Below, piece by piece: positions 12,720 through 25,450 of a DNA stretch of 64,000 bases; position 1 is the first letter of the stretch; each line of letters opens with the position of its first letter. The notes under the pieces were generated by a model, which was not told the DNA's origin, searched no databases, and saw only the letters and a list, made by a program, of their open reading frames with translations. The stretch covers positions 372,001 to 436,000 of the forward strand of contig JAGYXB010000056.1 of NCBI GenBank assembly GCA_022495005.1, in the 5' to 3' direction. The position numbers and the translations under genes are program-made. Source of the stretch: Rhyacophila brunnea (lineage: Eukaryota > Arthropoda > Insecta > Trichoptera > Rhyacophilidae).

Positions 12720-13273
12720 TCCAAAATTCTTCGGAGATTCGACAATCCGTCGTCGGGCTATAGCGACTTCGGGACACCGTATCATAATATCGCGCGCATA
12801 TCGAAAAGCGCAGCCGGCAGTAATCGCAGAGTCGCGCCGCACTGCAAGAGCACGACCTTGGCGCGCAGTGCAACCGAACCCCGCGCCGCGCCCCGCGACT
12901 CATGTTGGCCCGCGACAAGTTCATCGTTCCACAGGCCGCGATGTTCGACCCCGGGCCCGACCAGACGGGAGGAGATCGCGCACAAAATAATATGAGCGAT
13001 GTTTTTCGCGAAAAGCCTCTCCGTGAGCGATGGTTTTGGTTTGGTCCGGCAACAACCACACGTAAGCGCGGTGAATGCTCTTCTCCCGAGAAATTATTGC
13101 GTGAACGTTTTTTGGCGACGGCATGTGCAGAAGATGCATCCGTAACAACGAATTATTTACCAAAACTATCGATACTCGATTCGCAAGACCTCCCCGAGTT
13201 ACCGATTGAATCATGTACGAGACTGGGATTCGTTTTACATAAGAAGCAATCAGTCAACAGTTTACGTCAGTGA
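12720..13273. promoter_or_regulatory. CpG island with overlapping open frames, function unknown
   Basis: A strongly GC/CpG-rich block (peak 12,780-13,010) stands out from its surroundings. An ATG-started plus-strand frame at 12902-13273 (123 residues, starting MLARDKFIVPQAAMF) and minus-strand frames at 12703-13059 and 12921-13214 overlap, as expected when GC-rich DNA lacks stops by chance. No domain is recognised. Promoter or first exon are the likeliest readings. Confidence 0.35.
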
Positions 13274-16200
13274 TTCCCAGAGTGAAAGCTGTTGCCCGGG
13301 GAGGCTCTAAAAGAGTAAAAAGAATAATAGAAGGCTTGAGGACGATGAGGTGGGCATTATAAGGCAATAGGGTGCTCAAAGGGAGCTTGAGAGACAGATA
13401 CCTCAGGGTTTTCACATGTATAAATCGTTTTGCGATTTGAAGTCATGAAGATTTATGCATGTACAAAATAACACACATCACAATTAAATAGTATGGTAAT
13501 ATTATAATCAAGTATTCGGCTTTCATACATTAAAACTGCATTTAAATGGGATGCTCTGCTTGTACAAATAGAAGCATCGCATATGTTTATTATTCGAATT
13601 TAATTTACATTTATTGACTCATTTTAAAGGGGGCGATAGTCCGCAACGGTTTGTAAATGTTACAGTTTTAAATTAATATTTTATATTATACTTTTTAATT
13701 TCAAATATATAAACTGCAAATGAAAATTATTGCGAATTTTATGGTATCTAAGTATTACCCCAATTTATTAATCATGAGACAGGCAGACCATGGCTGCACT
13801 TAATAAAATGTGTATATTTAATTATTATTATTTTGAAGGTTGAAATTCATGAGAATTTCTGCAATAATTGATGTAATTTAATGCAATCGAATAATATTAT
13901 TCAAAAGGTTCGGGAGGCGTTTCACCTCCGTAAAGATATTGCAATATTCCGACCGGCCAAAAGAATAAAACCAATCGGCGAAAATGCCGGCCAATACGTC
14001 ATCGAAAACCAAAGTCTGACGTTTCGTTCTGTGGAGATGTGAACGACATTACGCGATGCGCGAGTGGAATGGCTCCGGCGCTCGCACAATGACATGCGCA
14101 GGAAAAATCTGCTCAAAACAATAATTACGCGAAACGATAAGTGATTATCGCAAGAAGGAACGAGTCATTCGCTGAGTGAAAACTTGCGCAGCGTTCCATT
14201 GCAGGCGTCCGCGGATGCACAATGCTGCGATCGAATCCGCCGGTCTCTCACGACCCGGCCGTCTCTCGTCTGACGCAGTCTGTTTGCATCCAAGTTTTTA
14301 AACGAGACCAATTGAATAAATGTCGCTGGGTAGAAAAACATTTCGGCGTTCGCGGCGGCGCATACATTTTCGCAGTCTATTTCAAAAAATGACAACAAAG
14401 CTCCTGACATTTCGCAGGTCGTTCACCGCGTTCCCCAAGGTCAAACTAAAAATGCAATTAATACATTTTGAAAATGTCTGTCTACTTTTGGCATAATAAA
14501 ACACGTCCGAGATTTCTGGGAAGGATTGAATGTGTTAAAGATGACTTATAAATGCAGTGTTACCTATGTACGTGCATAATTATATGGCGACACCGAAATG
14601 CAATATTTGAGTTACCCGTTCTGTGTCGAGCTGATGATGTACACTGGTACATTACATAGGTACATACAGGGTAAAAATAAATCATCTAAAAATGGTGACG
14701 AAAACACGATTCCACTCAAGATCAAAGTGCTTATGTATAAACGCGTCGGTTTCATCCAATGCAGTCAGTCAGCCACTACAAATTAAATGGTGAGGTAATT
14801 AAACTTCAATCCATAGAAAATATACCGTTTGTATGCATTTTACTTTCTTTCTGAAAACGATTCCATGACAGAATTTTGTTAGACTATTCTTATGAACAAT
14901 TTTGTATTACATTATTTGGTGGTGATTTCAGAAGTGTTCAGAGTGGTTAAATTTTGGAGCAATAGAAAAAAAAATATGTATTTTATCTTTGGTTGGCAAC
15001 ATAGGAACATGGAAGGATAAAAAGGATATGCGGCATGTTTTGAAGTTTCGTAATAATCGGTCAACTGAGTACCTACGTCCCTACTGTTAATTTTAGAATA
15101 ATCTTTTTGTTATTGTTCTACACTCGTCACATACTTATACCAACGCTAGGATTTCTTTTCATCCCAAATAATACACTCCGATCACTTTCAGCAAATTGAT
15201 CATTTTTTTCCAATTTCGATTTCATCATATACTTTTGTCTTCTGACTGATTAATAATGGAATATTTTTGTTTTATTGGGTTTTAAGCCCCAAATAAAACA
15301 CCTACTCTCTTCTCTTCTTGGTCGTACACTCATGGCTGAGGATCGTGACCACATTAAAATTCCATGAAAACCACATGAAATGCAACATCAAAAAACACCT
15401 ACATAATTGTTTGAAAAAATCTTAATCGATTGTACTTAGTTTAATTAAGTATATTTAAGAATGATTTACTTAATAAATTCATGAATGGTTGCATTAATTC
15501 CATTAAATTATAGTATCAAGAGTTAAATTCAGATAATTTGATTAACGCCCAGCGATACTATAATATAATATATATCTACTTACCTATAACTCAATAAAAT
15601 ATATACATATAGATGAAAAAAAGTTTCATAATGATCGACGAATGACGAAAGATTCAGGGGCAAGAAGATGCATCATGTGAACATAACAACAACGACATGT
15701 GGTACAGACATTTCCGTTAGCTGATAACAGCAGCTGGCGAGCGAGAATCACGCACAACATTCTAATCGCCAGATGATATTCATCCACACCATAATAAAGC
15801 TTACATACTATTGATAAGGCAAACGCAACGTACACACATAATTGTAGCGGTAATAAGAAGACATTAACATCGTGTTTTAGTAAATTAAGCTAATGTTGTT
15901 GAGAAAAACAACGCATTTAGTATGTATCTACGCAATATCAATACATTCAAAATTAATTGATTATGTAAGTATTATAAATTATGTTTTCATAATCCTCGAT
16001 GCAGACGCCTGATCTTACGGCGACTGGGCCGAGTGGGTATCCCAAGACAAAAAAAGAAGTTAGAAAAGAGGATTTTAATTTTAATTAAACAATTAAAACG
16101 CGTGATCCTAGCGATGCAGTAAAATTTAGTACAATACAATTCAAATAAAAATAAAGATAAGTACAATGAACCACTTGTGCAGGGTCGACGGTCCGGCACC

Positions 16201-17164
16201 TTTACAAACAGTTTTCATTAATATGTATTATATGACAATACGGAAGATTATGCCGTCGTTATGTTTTTAACTTGAAAATATGATGTGTTATGCGAACAAA
16301 TGACCGTAATATTTTCCGCTATAAGAATTCGGAAAACACACAGAAATCAACGGTATAACGCGCGCCATTGAACATAATACATACCAAAAACTGGATTAAA
16401 TAATATTTAATGACATAATAATATTGTATTAAAATATATGGATAACGTTAAATTACTCTGATTAATAGTTTGTAAAATATCATTAATCCCACTATAAATA
16501 ATGCATGTTCTACCTATCGATGAGCCTGTCACTATTTTATTTCGCACTCCACCGATGTACCTCCTACTGCACTGACTTAGGTAGCGGCAATTTTCTCTGA
16601 CGCAAATGACGCAGTTATCAAATTATACAAAAATCTAGAATAGTTGCTTATTTCTCAAAAATTGAATGTTGAAAATTAAACAAAAAACATAAATTCATGA
16701 AAGCTACAAAATGCTTCTTCGCAGTAGCTCACGACTGAGGATCGCTACCACCCCGATATACTCATTTTCTGAACATCCAAGACTATCCTCTTGATCGTCG
16801 GCTTCTATCTACGTTGGTATTATACTGGTATAATTAATTACACAGATATATGTGTGTATTGTGATTTGTAAAAAAAGAAAGTTTCTTACGCCAATAAATT
16901 ATTTTAACGTATGAATTATTTCTAAATTAAATGTTTGGTGTTTTTTTTTATCGTGGGAGGCTTCAAAATCGGTCATTGCATCTGGCTTCTACGTCACTAA
17001 ATGCGCCACAGCGTCTATGTGGGGTGTATTTTCAAAGTGAACTTATTCCTGTGTAAAATGAGTTATGAATGACAGAATTTAAAGGATAAAATTTTGAACA
17101 ATTGTTTTTTGTATAATGGAACCTAATATCATTTAATCCAGTAGAAAATCGACACAATCTGTTT
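13274..17164. other. No gene seen; two repeat-motif relics
   Basis: 13,900-14,420 is less AT-rich but has no convincing exon. GGCTGAGGATCGTGACC at 15,333 and CGACTGAGGATCGCTACC at 16,732 match the motif at 12.3 kb. The remainder is AT-rich. Confidence 0.4.
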
Positions 17165-17690
17165 TAGTTACAAACAGAGCGTTGGAGCAGAGCTCGGAGC
17201 AGTGGAGCATTGGGGTTTTACCCGGAGCACCGAAAATTTGTAGTGCTCCACCCCGCTCGGGATGTTTTTTTATTATGATTAAATTATCGTCCTAAAATCC
17301 AACGAAAATATTATATTTCATACTTTGCAACACTGGAATTATTTGAAATATGGCAACATTGCCGAGTGATAAATAACGTCACCTTTTTTTATAGAAGAGG
17401 AAAATAATGAAAATGACGAAAAATTTGTATAATAGAATTAAGCATGTAATACCTAATGAAACTGACAATAAATATTTTAAAACTACTTATTTATTTTTTA
17501 ACATTTGTCATATAAAACTTAGTAAGACTTTTTACCCGGAGCGGAGCAGACCCTGGAGCGGAGCTGGAGCAAGTAATAGGTTCCGGAGCGGAGCAACGAA
17601 AACATATTATGTAACATCAACAGTTTTTGGCTTGGCCAAAAATTTGTTGAAGTGGAAAAAGTAAACTTTGAAAAAACATCCCTAATATGC
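17165..17690. repeat. GGAGC-rich repeat region with GGGATGTTTTTT inverted ends
   Basis: Many GGAGC/GGAGCGGAGC motifs cluster at 17,180-17,260 and 17,535-17,600. GGGATGTTTTTTTA at 17,259 is mirrored by TGAAAAAACATCCC ending at 17,682. This resembles the subterminal GGAGC arrays of some hAT elements. A related block occurs at 23,840-23,890. Boundaries are not proven. Confidence 0.4.
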
Positions 17691-17729
17691 ATTATTTTAG
17701 CCCAGTAAAGCAGGATAGGTGCATCAACC

Positions 17730-18200
17730 CTTTGTGGAACTGTTCGCCTGGAGACGAAGCCCATTGGGACGGCGACCAGCAATCGATCGGCAGTGGTCAG
17801 CTGACCGAATAAATATATAGACGAATAACCCTTCGGTGCGGCGTGATCTCAGCGAGGCGCGCTCCGGAGAGCCAAGGGGGCCGCCCAATTATTTGTTTTT
17901 ATGTATCATTATTTTATTATAAGCCGTGCATTGTTTTGCGTGCCGGTCGGTCGGTTGATCAGCGCGGCGAAGCGGCCAGTCTGCGACTTGCCCGCCTCAC
18001 CCCCTCGATTCACGTGATTCGCGTGACCTTGCCGGAATACTGTGCATCGAGAAGGAGAACACGAGTTTGTTGGACTGTATTCTGCTATCCACTGATATCT
18101 GCTCTATCTATAATACCTGGCCCGCCATTTTTGTTTTTCCTAATTGTTTTTCGAAAACAAAAACACTTTATCGATCAACAACATACTACTTATTGAGCTC
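17730..18200 (+). other. GC-rich block, possible solo LTR or promoter
   Basis: Starts TGTTCGCCTGGAGACG and contains a TATA-like AATAAATATATAG, then a GC-rich stretch and a T-rich tail. This layout would suit an LTR, but no second copy, no clear CA end and no target duplication were found. Confidence 0.2.
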
Positions 18201-19288
18201 TATTTATACTTCATGTTATTCTGAGGGTATCTCTCACCCATTTATATGTCAGGCTTCAGAATACACAGTCACATCTTATTAAAACGGGCACGTTTTATAG
18301 AATAGGAAAAGATATCTGACGATAATTTGTAATAAACACGCTTATCGGAATGTATATGTATAACTTATTACTTTAACTACATACTATTATAATGTCAATA
18401 TATATTTAGGACAATAAGTAATGGAGATTTTAAACATGAATATTATATTTAACGTCGACAAATTATTATTTTGCGACAATAAGTTAGAAGACGACTAACT
18501 TTCGTTAAGATACGCACTAAATGTTAAAATAAAATTACGTTTCAAATATATATGAAGTATACCTGTCTGTACGTATAAGTATGGTGTAACCCCCTATTAC
18601 GCTATCGGCTATACCTAAATACATGAAGTCAGATACGCAACCACGACCCTTATTGCAATGTAAGGAGAGTCACATTATTTATTCACGAAATAATACAATC
18701 AGTAGGTACGAGCGGACCCTACAGACCCATAATGTATGACATATCAGTGGTGCATAAGCTATTAACAGAAGGGCGAATTTATGCATTTTCAAATAATTAT
18801 TAACACGGACCGCAATTGGTAAGTGTTGAAAAATTAATGAAATATTTAACTAGACACATTATATTCTAAATTTAATAGTTGCATATCAGAAACTATAATC
18901 ACTTTCCACTATGCATTACGTGCATATTTGCACGATGGAACTTAGTATCAACTAGCTAACTAAATTATCAAAATCTTCGCAATATTATTAAATTAAGGAT
19001 ATAGGTCACGTACCTTTGAGGAAAAGCTAAAAATATTACAAATTATTAAACGCTACACGGAAAACAGGTGATTAAACGTGAAGCGACAAATAAAAAATCA
19101 CCTTCCAACATTCATAAAAAAATATGACCCCACCATTGGTCGCATGTATGTATTTACTAAGTAGAAAAGTAGGATTTTCAATATGGACTACCCAGAAATA
19201 AAACGAAAATGTCACATATTTTGATGTGGAACGGCTGGATCGAAGACGTTTGTCGAATATCAATACACCTAGTTTAATACCATTTGAG
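18201..19288. other. No gene seen
   Basis: AT-rich sequence without termini, long frames or internal repeats. Confidence 0.5.
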
Positions 19289-19942
19289 TAGTGATTGCAA
19301 TACCGAATGAAAATGTCAATACCGGTTTTTCGGTATTTCTTTTTGAATACCGGTATTAATACCAGTATTTCTTAAACATTAAAAAAACAGAAGTGACAGA
19401 GTGAAGAAACATGTGCTTATCAATAAATATAGCTATTAAAATCTTTTTAAAATATTATTTTATAGCAAAAACCTACATACCTGCCTACATTTATTATGTT
19501 GACATTTAAAATTATGTATTGATCATAATTGTAGAACTAGTGATTTTTTACAAATAATTTGAATATGTTGGTAATTTTAACTGAAGTCCTCAAAAGTTCA
19601 TCAAGTGCAAATAAATCCCGGCTGCAGGAAAAGCTTCTTAAATTCAACGCTTGTACAGTCATCAATAATTATTATAGAATAATTGAACATTTTTGTCACG
19701 GATGTTTTCTATTTCGAAATAATATTAGGATAATTCATCGCGACAATTACTTATATTATATTGATATATGAAATTTGTTTTATTATTTTTTCACCTCTGT
19801 TGGATTCACTCATTATATTTGCATTTCAGCACATAACTTATGATTCATTTTCAAAAACGTGCTTTCTATCGAAATTCCGGTATTTTGGATTTTTAAAACC
19901 GTTTTTTCGGTATTTTTTGAAATACCGGTATTGCAATCACTG
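19289..19942. mobile_element. hAT element, TAGGGATTGC family copy 2
   Basis: Inverted termini AGTGATTGCAATACC and GGTATTGCAATCACT match over 15 bp. The interior shares long blocks with 8805-9366, including the GCAGGAAAAGCTTC stretch and the TGTTGGATYCACTCA block. No 8 bp duplication is visible, so flank decay or rearrangement is likely. Confidence 0.72.
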
Positions 19943-20666
19943 TGATCTATATAGATTTCAAACATACTTACTCAATGTATTGATTCGGTAAATAGGCCGT
20001 GAACGAACTATATTCTGTCTCTGTGTTAAGGTTTGTTTACACAGGCTTAGTTGATAATCATTAGTACTCGCTAGTCGCACTAATACCGTCACGAGTAAAC
20101 AGGCCGAATTACATACTAATAAGAATTGAATATGCCGAATAGTTAAACCCGGGTCACAAAAAATTACTTAAATAGAATTGACCCTTTAATGAATTACTAA
20201 GCACACTGAGCTACATATTATTATGTGACAAGCGTAGAATTAAAGAACATCCGTAAGATACGTTAAAAATGGTTATATGAGTAAACTGCGACAATTCAGA
20301 GCATATGGCTATTTATCATTTTCTACAGAAATGAAAAACATGTTGCAGTTCTCTCTTCTTTTTCCCACAGATGACGTAAAACAACGAAATAATATTGATC
20401 AAATGATCAATATTCAAATTCATGCTTAGGTACCAAAAATTGCCCAGGTATTTCACCATATAGCGTAAAGTGACGAGGAGACCAATCAAGAAATGCATAA
20501 AAATATCGTAACGTTGACATATATCACTTATATTTTTATTTGTCGTATGTATATCTGAGAGCATCAATTCGATTACATTATTTATTTCTTCAGGTACTAA
20601 GTAAAATATTGCGAAATTTACTCAATAATTTTAAAATAAACTCGAAAATGGAAGCAGCGTTTCAAT
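19943..20666. other. No gene seen
   Basis: AT-rich. An 83-codon minus frame at 20316-20567 has no recognisable feature. Confidence 0.5.
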
Positions 20667-22289
20667 GCGGTAGGCAGGGACGGCTCTTGTATAGGAGCAA
20701 AGGTGCACTGATCTCCCAAATTATTACGTAACTATGTAATAATAAGTACTTATTCAAATACCTACATATTGTATGAATTAATTATTGTAAAATATCTTTA
20801 ATTTGTCGCCCGTCTGCACGCATAAAATGCGCGTAATTTCTGGCGGCCTGCATGTATGCGTAGGTACGTCCTTCGTAGTATTAATTGTGCAGGAGAGAAA
20901 TCGAACCGCCTGGCGATGATTTTTTTTTCACGCTGCCGATAATGTGGGCTCAGTTGTGATCTTTTTTTATTTCCGAACGTGCAATATTTACCTCACTTGG
21001 GACACTGTGCCTCCCAATCTGAGCTTACGAGCGCAGACGACATTTCACGACAATGCTGTGTTTGACTGGCGCGAATAATAACAACTCACAAACGCTTTTG
21101 AAGTCGGTACAAGATTCCTGCGTAATATTTCAAATTATTATATTATTATTTCGTACGTTATGAGGTAAATGCTACGTTGTTTGCCATATAATATTGAATC
21201 GATCAAAATATCGATTAGAGTGATATTGTGTTCATTAAGTTAGGTGTAGCAATCTCAACATACAAATACCAATTTTATAATTATTTTACCTTTAAAAATT
21301 AAATAATTTTATTATGCCTAGAGCAAAGTAAACTTGCAAGTAAGTAATTGATAAACTATTAATAACCTTTACATAATATAATATACATACTACAATTTTT
21401 TACGTACCTACTTATACTACTCTAAGAGAAGTAGTTATTTAACAAAAGCGTTACATTGTAACAATTTCTACAATATTAGGTATTTCAATAGTGTATGTGG
21501 GGTATGAGCGTTATTTTGAACGTAAAAGAGGATAAAATATTTTTTAAGAAGATGAACAAAGCAATTTTCCAATGTCAATTATTGAAGAAAAGAAATATAA
21601 ATTATTCTATCAAATGCAATATTCGTGTTACCGAAGTATTTTTCATTTTGAATACGTCTTTCAAATCATTCCCATTTGGAGTGCAATTCTGGAGTTGAGG
21701 TGTACAAAGTATTAGCAATTTTTTAACAGATAGTAACTATATCCCGTTGAAAAATCACCGATCCATAGTATTTATCAAAATGATACAGCGCGTAGGTATA
21801 TGCGGAGAATGTGGGATGCAAATAACCGAAAGGGGAGTATAAGATATGCCCGAATTGCGTCAGTATGTGAACTTCAACCGACCATAACTCGCGTACTACC
21901 TATCGGAGCTACACAAATGAGGAGTTTACGGCTTTGTACCAATGACATATTGTCTAAAATACTTGCATCAGTTATAATTTATGGAAGTTAGGAGTGTCAA
22001 ACGTGGAAACTACGTTGGCACATATATGAAATGTATTACAACCTACCTACCATTACCTATCATATCCAGAAGCTTGGACTTAATAACTTTGACAATAAAT
22101 AAATGCTGTCGGTGAATGTGAGCGTCGTTTCTCAACCACCCCCCCCCCAAGATGTATTATATATTTAAGCATAAGCCTACCTCCACTCTGAAGGCTATTG
22201 CCGATTTTTTTCAATACCACAAAAAGGAAAATGCATGTCTTTGCATGCACTCCCTAATTTTATGATCACCGGCCGCCACTGGCGGTAAG
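20667..22289. mobile_element. 1.61 kb hAT non-autonomous element, copy 2
   Basis: Same family and orientation as 10610-12251, with ends CAGGGACGGCTC at 20675 and CCACTG at 22281. GCGGTAGG at 20667-20674 and GCGGTAAG at 22282-22289 differ at one base, consistent with a slightly aged duplication. Small indels distinguish the copies, for example loss of about 10 bases near 21,525. Confidence 0.87.
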
Positions 22290-22345
22290 TATCACAGAAC
22301 AGATTATTAATAAATATAATTCAGATAGGCTATACCCCAAATACA

Positions 22346-22611
22346 CTACATTTTGACGCATGGTTTTGTCTGTGTGAGTGTCCTACGAAAATGAACCACG
22401 CTTATAGACGTGAAATAGTGAGTTGCAACCTTTAAAAACACCAATATTGAATGAGCGTTAGTGCATAAACAGAGAGCAATTGTCAGTATTCGACGTATGA
22501 CGTATTCTTGACACGTGTTTAAGTTTATCCCATATTCTTCCACACTCGAGATCAGTTGCCTGTTACTCTATACCCGTTAGATATTTCAGTTCCCATTAAT
22601 TCTGAGTTCCT
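22346..22611 (+). repeat. Orphan dispersed repeat X, copy 1
   Basis: Similar over about 265 bp to the reverse complement of 55455-55713. The best block is TTCGACGTATGACGTATTC, followed by TTGACACGTGTTTAAG. No terminal inverted repeat, tRNA box or coding frame explains it. Confidence 0.65.
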
Positions 22612-22855
22612 GTAGGCACCCAATAATATTATTTACCCAGTGACATCCCTAGACAACATGCCGCACTTAACTTTATGCAGACATGGAATGCCGTCCCTTT
22701 TCATTTTTAGTTTCAAATGGTCTGCAAAATCGTTAGGTTAGGTTCTTACATATTTTTTTTATTTATCTTCGGCTGTCTTAAGAGGCAAAAATTCTTTAAA
22801 TTAAAATACACTACCTACTGAGAAATAAAGCAATTCCACGAAACCTTTTCTCAAA

Positions 22856-23120
22856 CAGTGGTGGTTTTAGGTACACAGAGGTCTTTGGCTAAAATGGGTT
22901 TGGAGGAACCCTTATAAAAATGTTGCCTGTGCAACATACCGCCATTACAGTATACATACATTACAATGTGTACTATAATACAATAATATAGTTTTATCGT
23001 TTTTTGAAGTGAGAGCACTGAAGAAGAGTCAAGCTCTCAAAGTTGTAATATTTATATTCATTCCTTCATTCGCCGCCCCTATACAACGCATAACCTGCCT
23101 ATCCCTACGGGACGTCACTG
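22856..23120. mobile_element. Possible short hAT element
   Basis: Starts CAGTGGTGGTTTTAGG and ends GGGACGTCACTG, with a GCCGCCCCTA motif near the right end. Flanking octamers do not match. Confidence 0.35.
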
Positions 23121-24460
23121 TATTTACCGCACGATCGTGGATGCACTTACCTATTGAAATAGAGACCCAACCCTGCTCGTAATTATACAAAGCCTAAAAT
23201 ACAATATGACGCAAAAAGAAGCCTCTCCTACTTGTGTTACAATAGCGTTGAATTTATGATTAACAATGTCACAGGACGACGAGAGTCTCGTCATAAGAAA
23301 CATAACACTATTTTTATTCTGTAAACCTAAACTTATATAGGTAGTTAAAATATGCAATAAGCAGCTGATCAGCTGTTATTAGTGGTCTTTCTAAATAATT
23401 CTATCGGCCGAATCTCTGAAGGATACTTGGGCTTGGAATTCGTATTTATTACAAGCGTAACAACTGACTAGTGGTACACGTTATGAAAGGAAAGCGAATC
23501 GATATTTTTTGGGCGTCGATGATTAATGATAGACAATATATTCAACTTCTCGGTCACTGGAGTATTGAGAACAATCTAATTGGGTATGTGAAGATCACAT
23601 TTCCTGACACTTATTTTGCTTGAATTATTGTAACATGCGTCGTCAGTATCATGTGTTGAAGTCATTCAAGAATTTAGCCCAAATGTTTGATTGATCCCCA
23701 CCAGATATTTTCTATTGATTACTAAATGCACCCCCATGTCACTAAAAGCGTGTACAAATCATTTTGTAATGAACATTTATTATTTGAATATGAAATGCAT
23801 ACTATTTATTAATTATACAAGGGCTTTCGGTGCGGACCTAAAAAAGCACGGAGCAGTGGATCAATGTGTTTTTAACCAAAGCTCGAGCGGCGGCTGAACA
23901 AAATTTTTCAATTGCTCCAGATTTTCTACCATATAATTAATGACTATAAATAAGACGAGCAATGAAAGACCGCAGAAAAAATCCGTGTACCTAAGTAATA
24001 TTGTCTTAAACACCCATTCACAGGGCAGCTATATTTGTAAGATTGGTTGTCTGTTGTAAATCAGGAATATTTTTAAATTTTAGTTTGTTGAGAATTTACA
24101 AACATTTTACTAAAATCTAAAAACATCCAAAAATATATAATCTGATAAGGGTACTTACCACAGAAAGCTAAACGTACAATAATAATAGCTGCCCTGAAAA
24201 TTGATGTTTTTATACCTAACATATTCACGCCATACACGGAAATTATATTGATGATGCCCAACTTGAACACAGTTTATTAAAAAGTTTTTTTTGGGTTTTT
24301 GGAAATTGGTAAAATTGGACGAAGTGTTTTCATGGAGCGTGGAAAAAACTTGCGAGTGTTTTCAAGTTAAAGCAATTAAAAAAGTGGGCCGTCTAACCCA
24401 GTGGGGCGATTTTTTCTTACACTACAATTCGGTACTTTCTTTACACGAATTAACATTCAA
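23121..24460. other. No gene seen
   Basis: The minus strand has TTTCAATAG|GTAAGTG at about 23,150, a weaker splice-like junction. A GGAGCAGTGGATCAATG block at 23,851 is related to the 17.2 kb repeat. Confidence 0.4.
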
Positions 24461-24697
24461 CTACCGGATTCGACAGGAGTCAACTAACAGGTAAAGGAAT
24501 TTTAGCGACCTGGAGTTGTCATCGTGCAGCTGATTGTCCAGTGAAGACACAGTGGACGAGTAGGGCGAGAAATATCCCGGAAGGTACGGGTCTCCGCCCA
24601 CATCAGCCGCGCAGAGCAGCCCTCCGACGAGGTGAGGAATGGGGGCGGAGGCAGAGGCGGCGCCCGTTCCGCTCTCCGCCTGAAGCACGGGCAGCAT
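24461..24697 (-). CDS. Candidate first coding exon of an unrecognised minus-strand gene
   Basis: ATG at 24697 opens 78 residues starting MLPVLQAESGTGAASASAPI, with DPYLPGYFSPYSSTVSSLDN further on, in a GC-rich island. Upstream, a strong acceptor (ttgtttcag) at 24822-24824 would start the exon at 24821, with in-frame stops before the ATG. If the donor CCAG|GTCGCT at 24510/24509 is used, coding covers 24510-24697 (188 nt); otherwise the frame runs on to TAG at 24461. An Ala/Ser/Gly/Pro-rich N-terminus followed by an FSPYSS-type stretch would suit a transcription-factor N-terminus, but I recognise no family. The donor is weak. Shadow frames exist on the plus strand. Confidence 0.35.
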   Translation of the reverse strand: MLPVLQAESGTGAASASAPIPHLVGGLLCAADVGGDPYLPGYFSPYSSTVSSLDNQLHDDNSRSLKFLYLLVDSCRIR

Positions 24698-24739
24698 TTG
24701 CCCTACGCCGACACCGCCACCCGAAAACAACACTTTCGA

Positions 24740-25450
24740 CACTGTTAATTATTTCACACTCCCCGAAGGAGTGACACTTAACACACTCACTGCGGCACGT
24801 CACTTGGATTTTTTGGTACCACTGAAACAAACGTTGGGTTTGAATCGCTAGGTTTGCACGACGTGAAATTCGCAGTACCTGTAAGTCAGTTTCTTGATGA
24901 CACCTCTGGTGAGCGACACCTTTCTCGTCATGACTGTGAGCAGGGCGAGGAGTGCGCGGTCTGCGAGCCGCGCGCGTGGCCGAACACCCAGAAACCGTTC
25001 GCCGGTTCGCGATCCGAACGCTGGTGTCCGCTTAATTTTGCGAGGTCGCAAACACTAGAGTAGTTTCGACATCCGATAGAAAACGCCAAAAACTTCACTA
25101 AAAACAAACACTCGATACAAACTTCGGTCGAACGTAAAACTTTTGTCACTTTGAACAATGATAACGAAAAACACAAAAGTTTCGTGAGGAATTTTGAAAT
25201 TCTAGCGACGCGACCGCAGCGTAGAGAGATTCGACGCACAATGAGTGAGCGAGCGCGCGGAGCCCCCGTTCACCCGCGTCGTTCGCGCCGCCCGCCCCCG
25301 CCCTAGTCGGATCGCCGCCGTTGCTTCTGCGGCCCCTCGCGCAGTCTTGACACAATTGCCTTATCTATTCGGCACTGCGGAGTGACGTCTGAATCGCTCC
25401 GCTAAAGTAAACACTGTGCACAAAATGGAAGGCGGGTCCCCGCGACTGCA
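24740..25450 (-). promoter_or_regulatory. CpG-rich block, candidate promoter and 5' leader exon
   Basis: GC and CpG rise sharply against AT-rich surroundings, peaking at 25,200-25,340 and 24,940-25,030. On the minus strand a short ATG frame (24931) runs to a CAG|GTACTG donor at 24879/24878. Joining it to the acceptor at 24822 gives a stop soon after, so it would be an upstream ORF in a spliced leader for the exon at 24461-24697. The leader model is inference. Confidence 0.4.

Noticed and set aside
15560..15600. Second recursive splice site, TATAG|GTAAGT on the minus strand
   Set aside because: The upstream tract is not pyrimidine-rich; AGGTAAGT is common here because of the frequent tacctac motif. 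The same applies to sites near 55,118 and 60,470.
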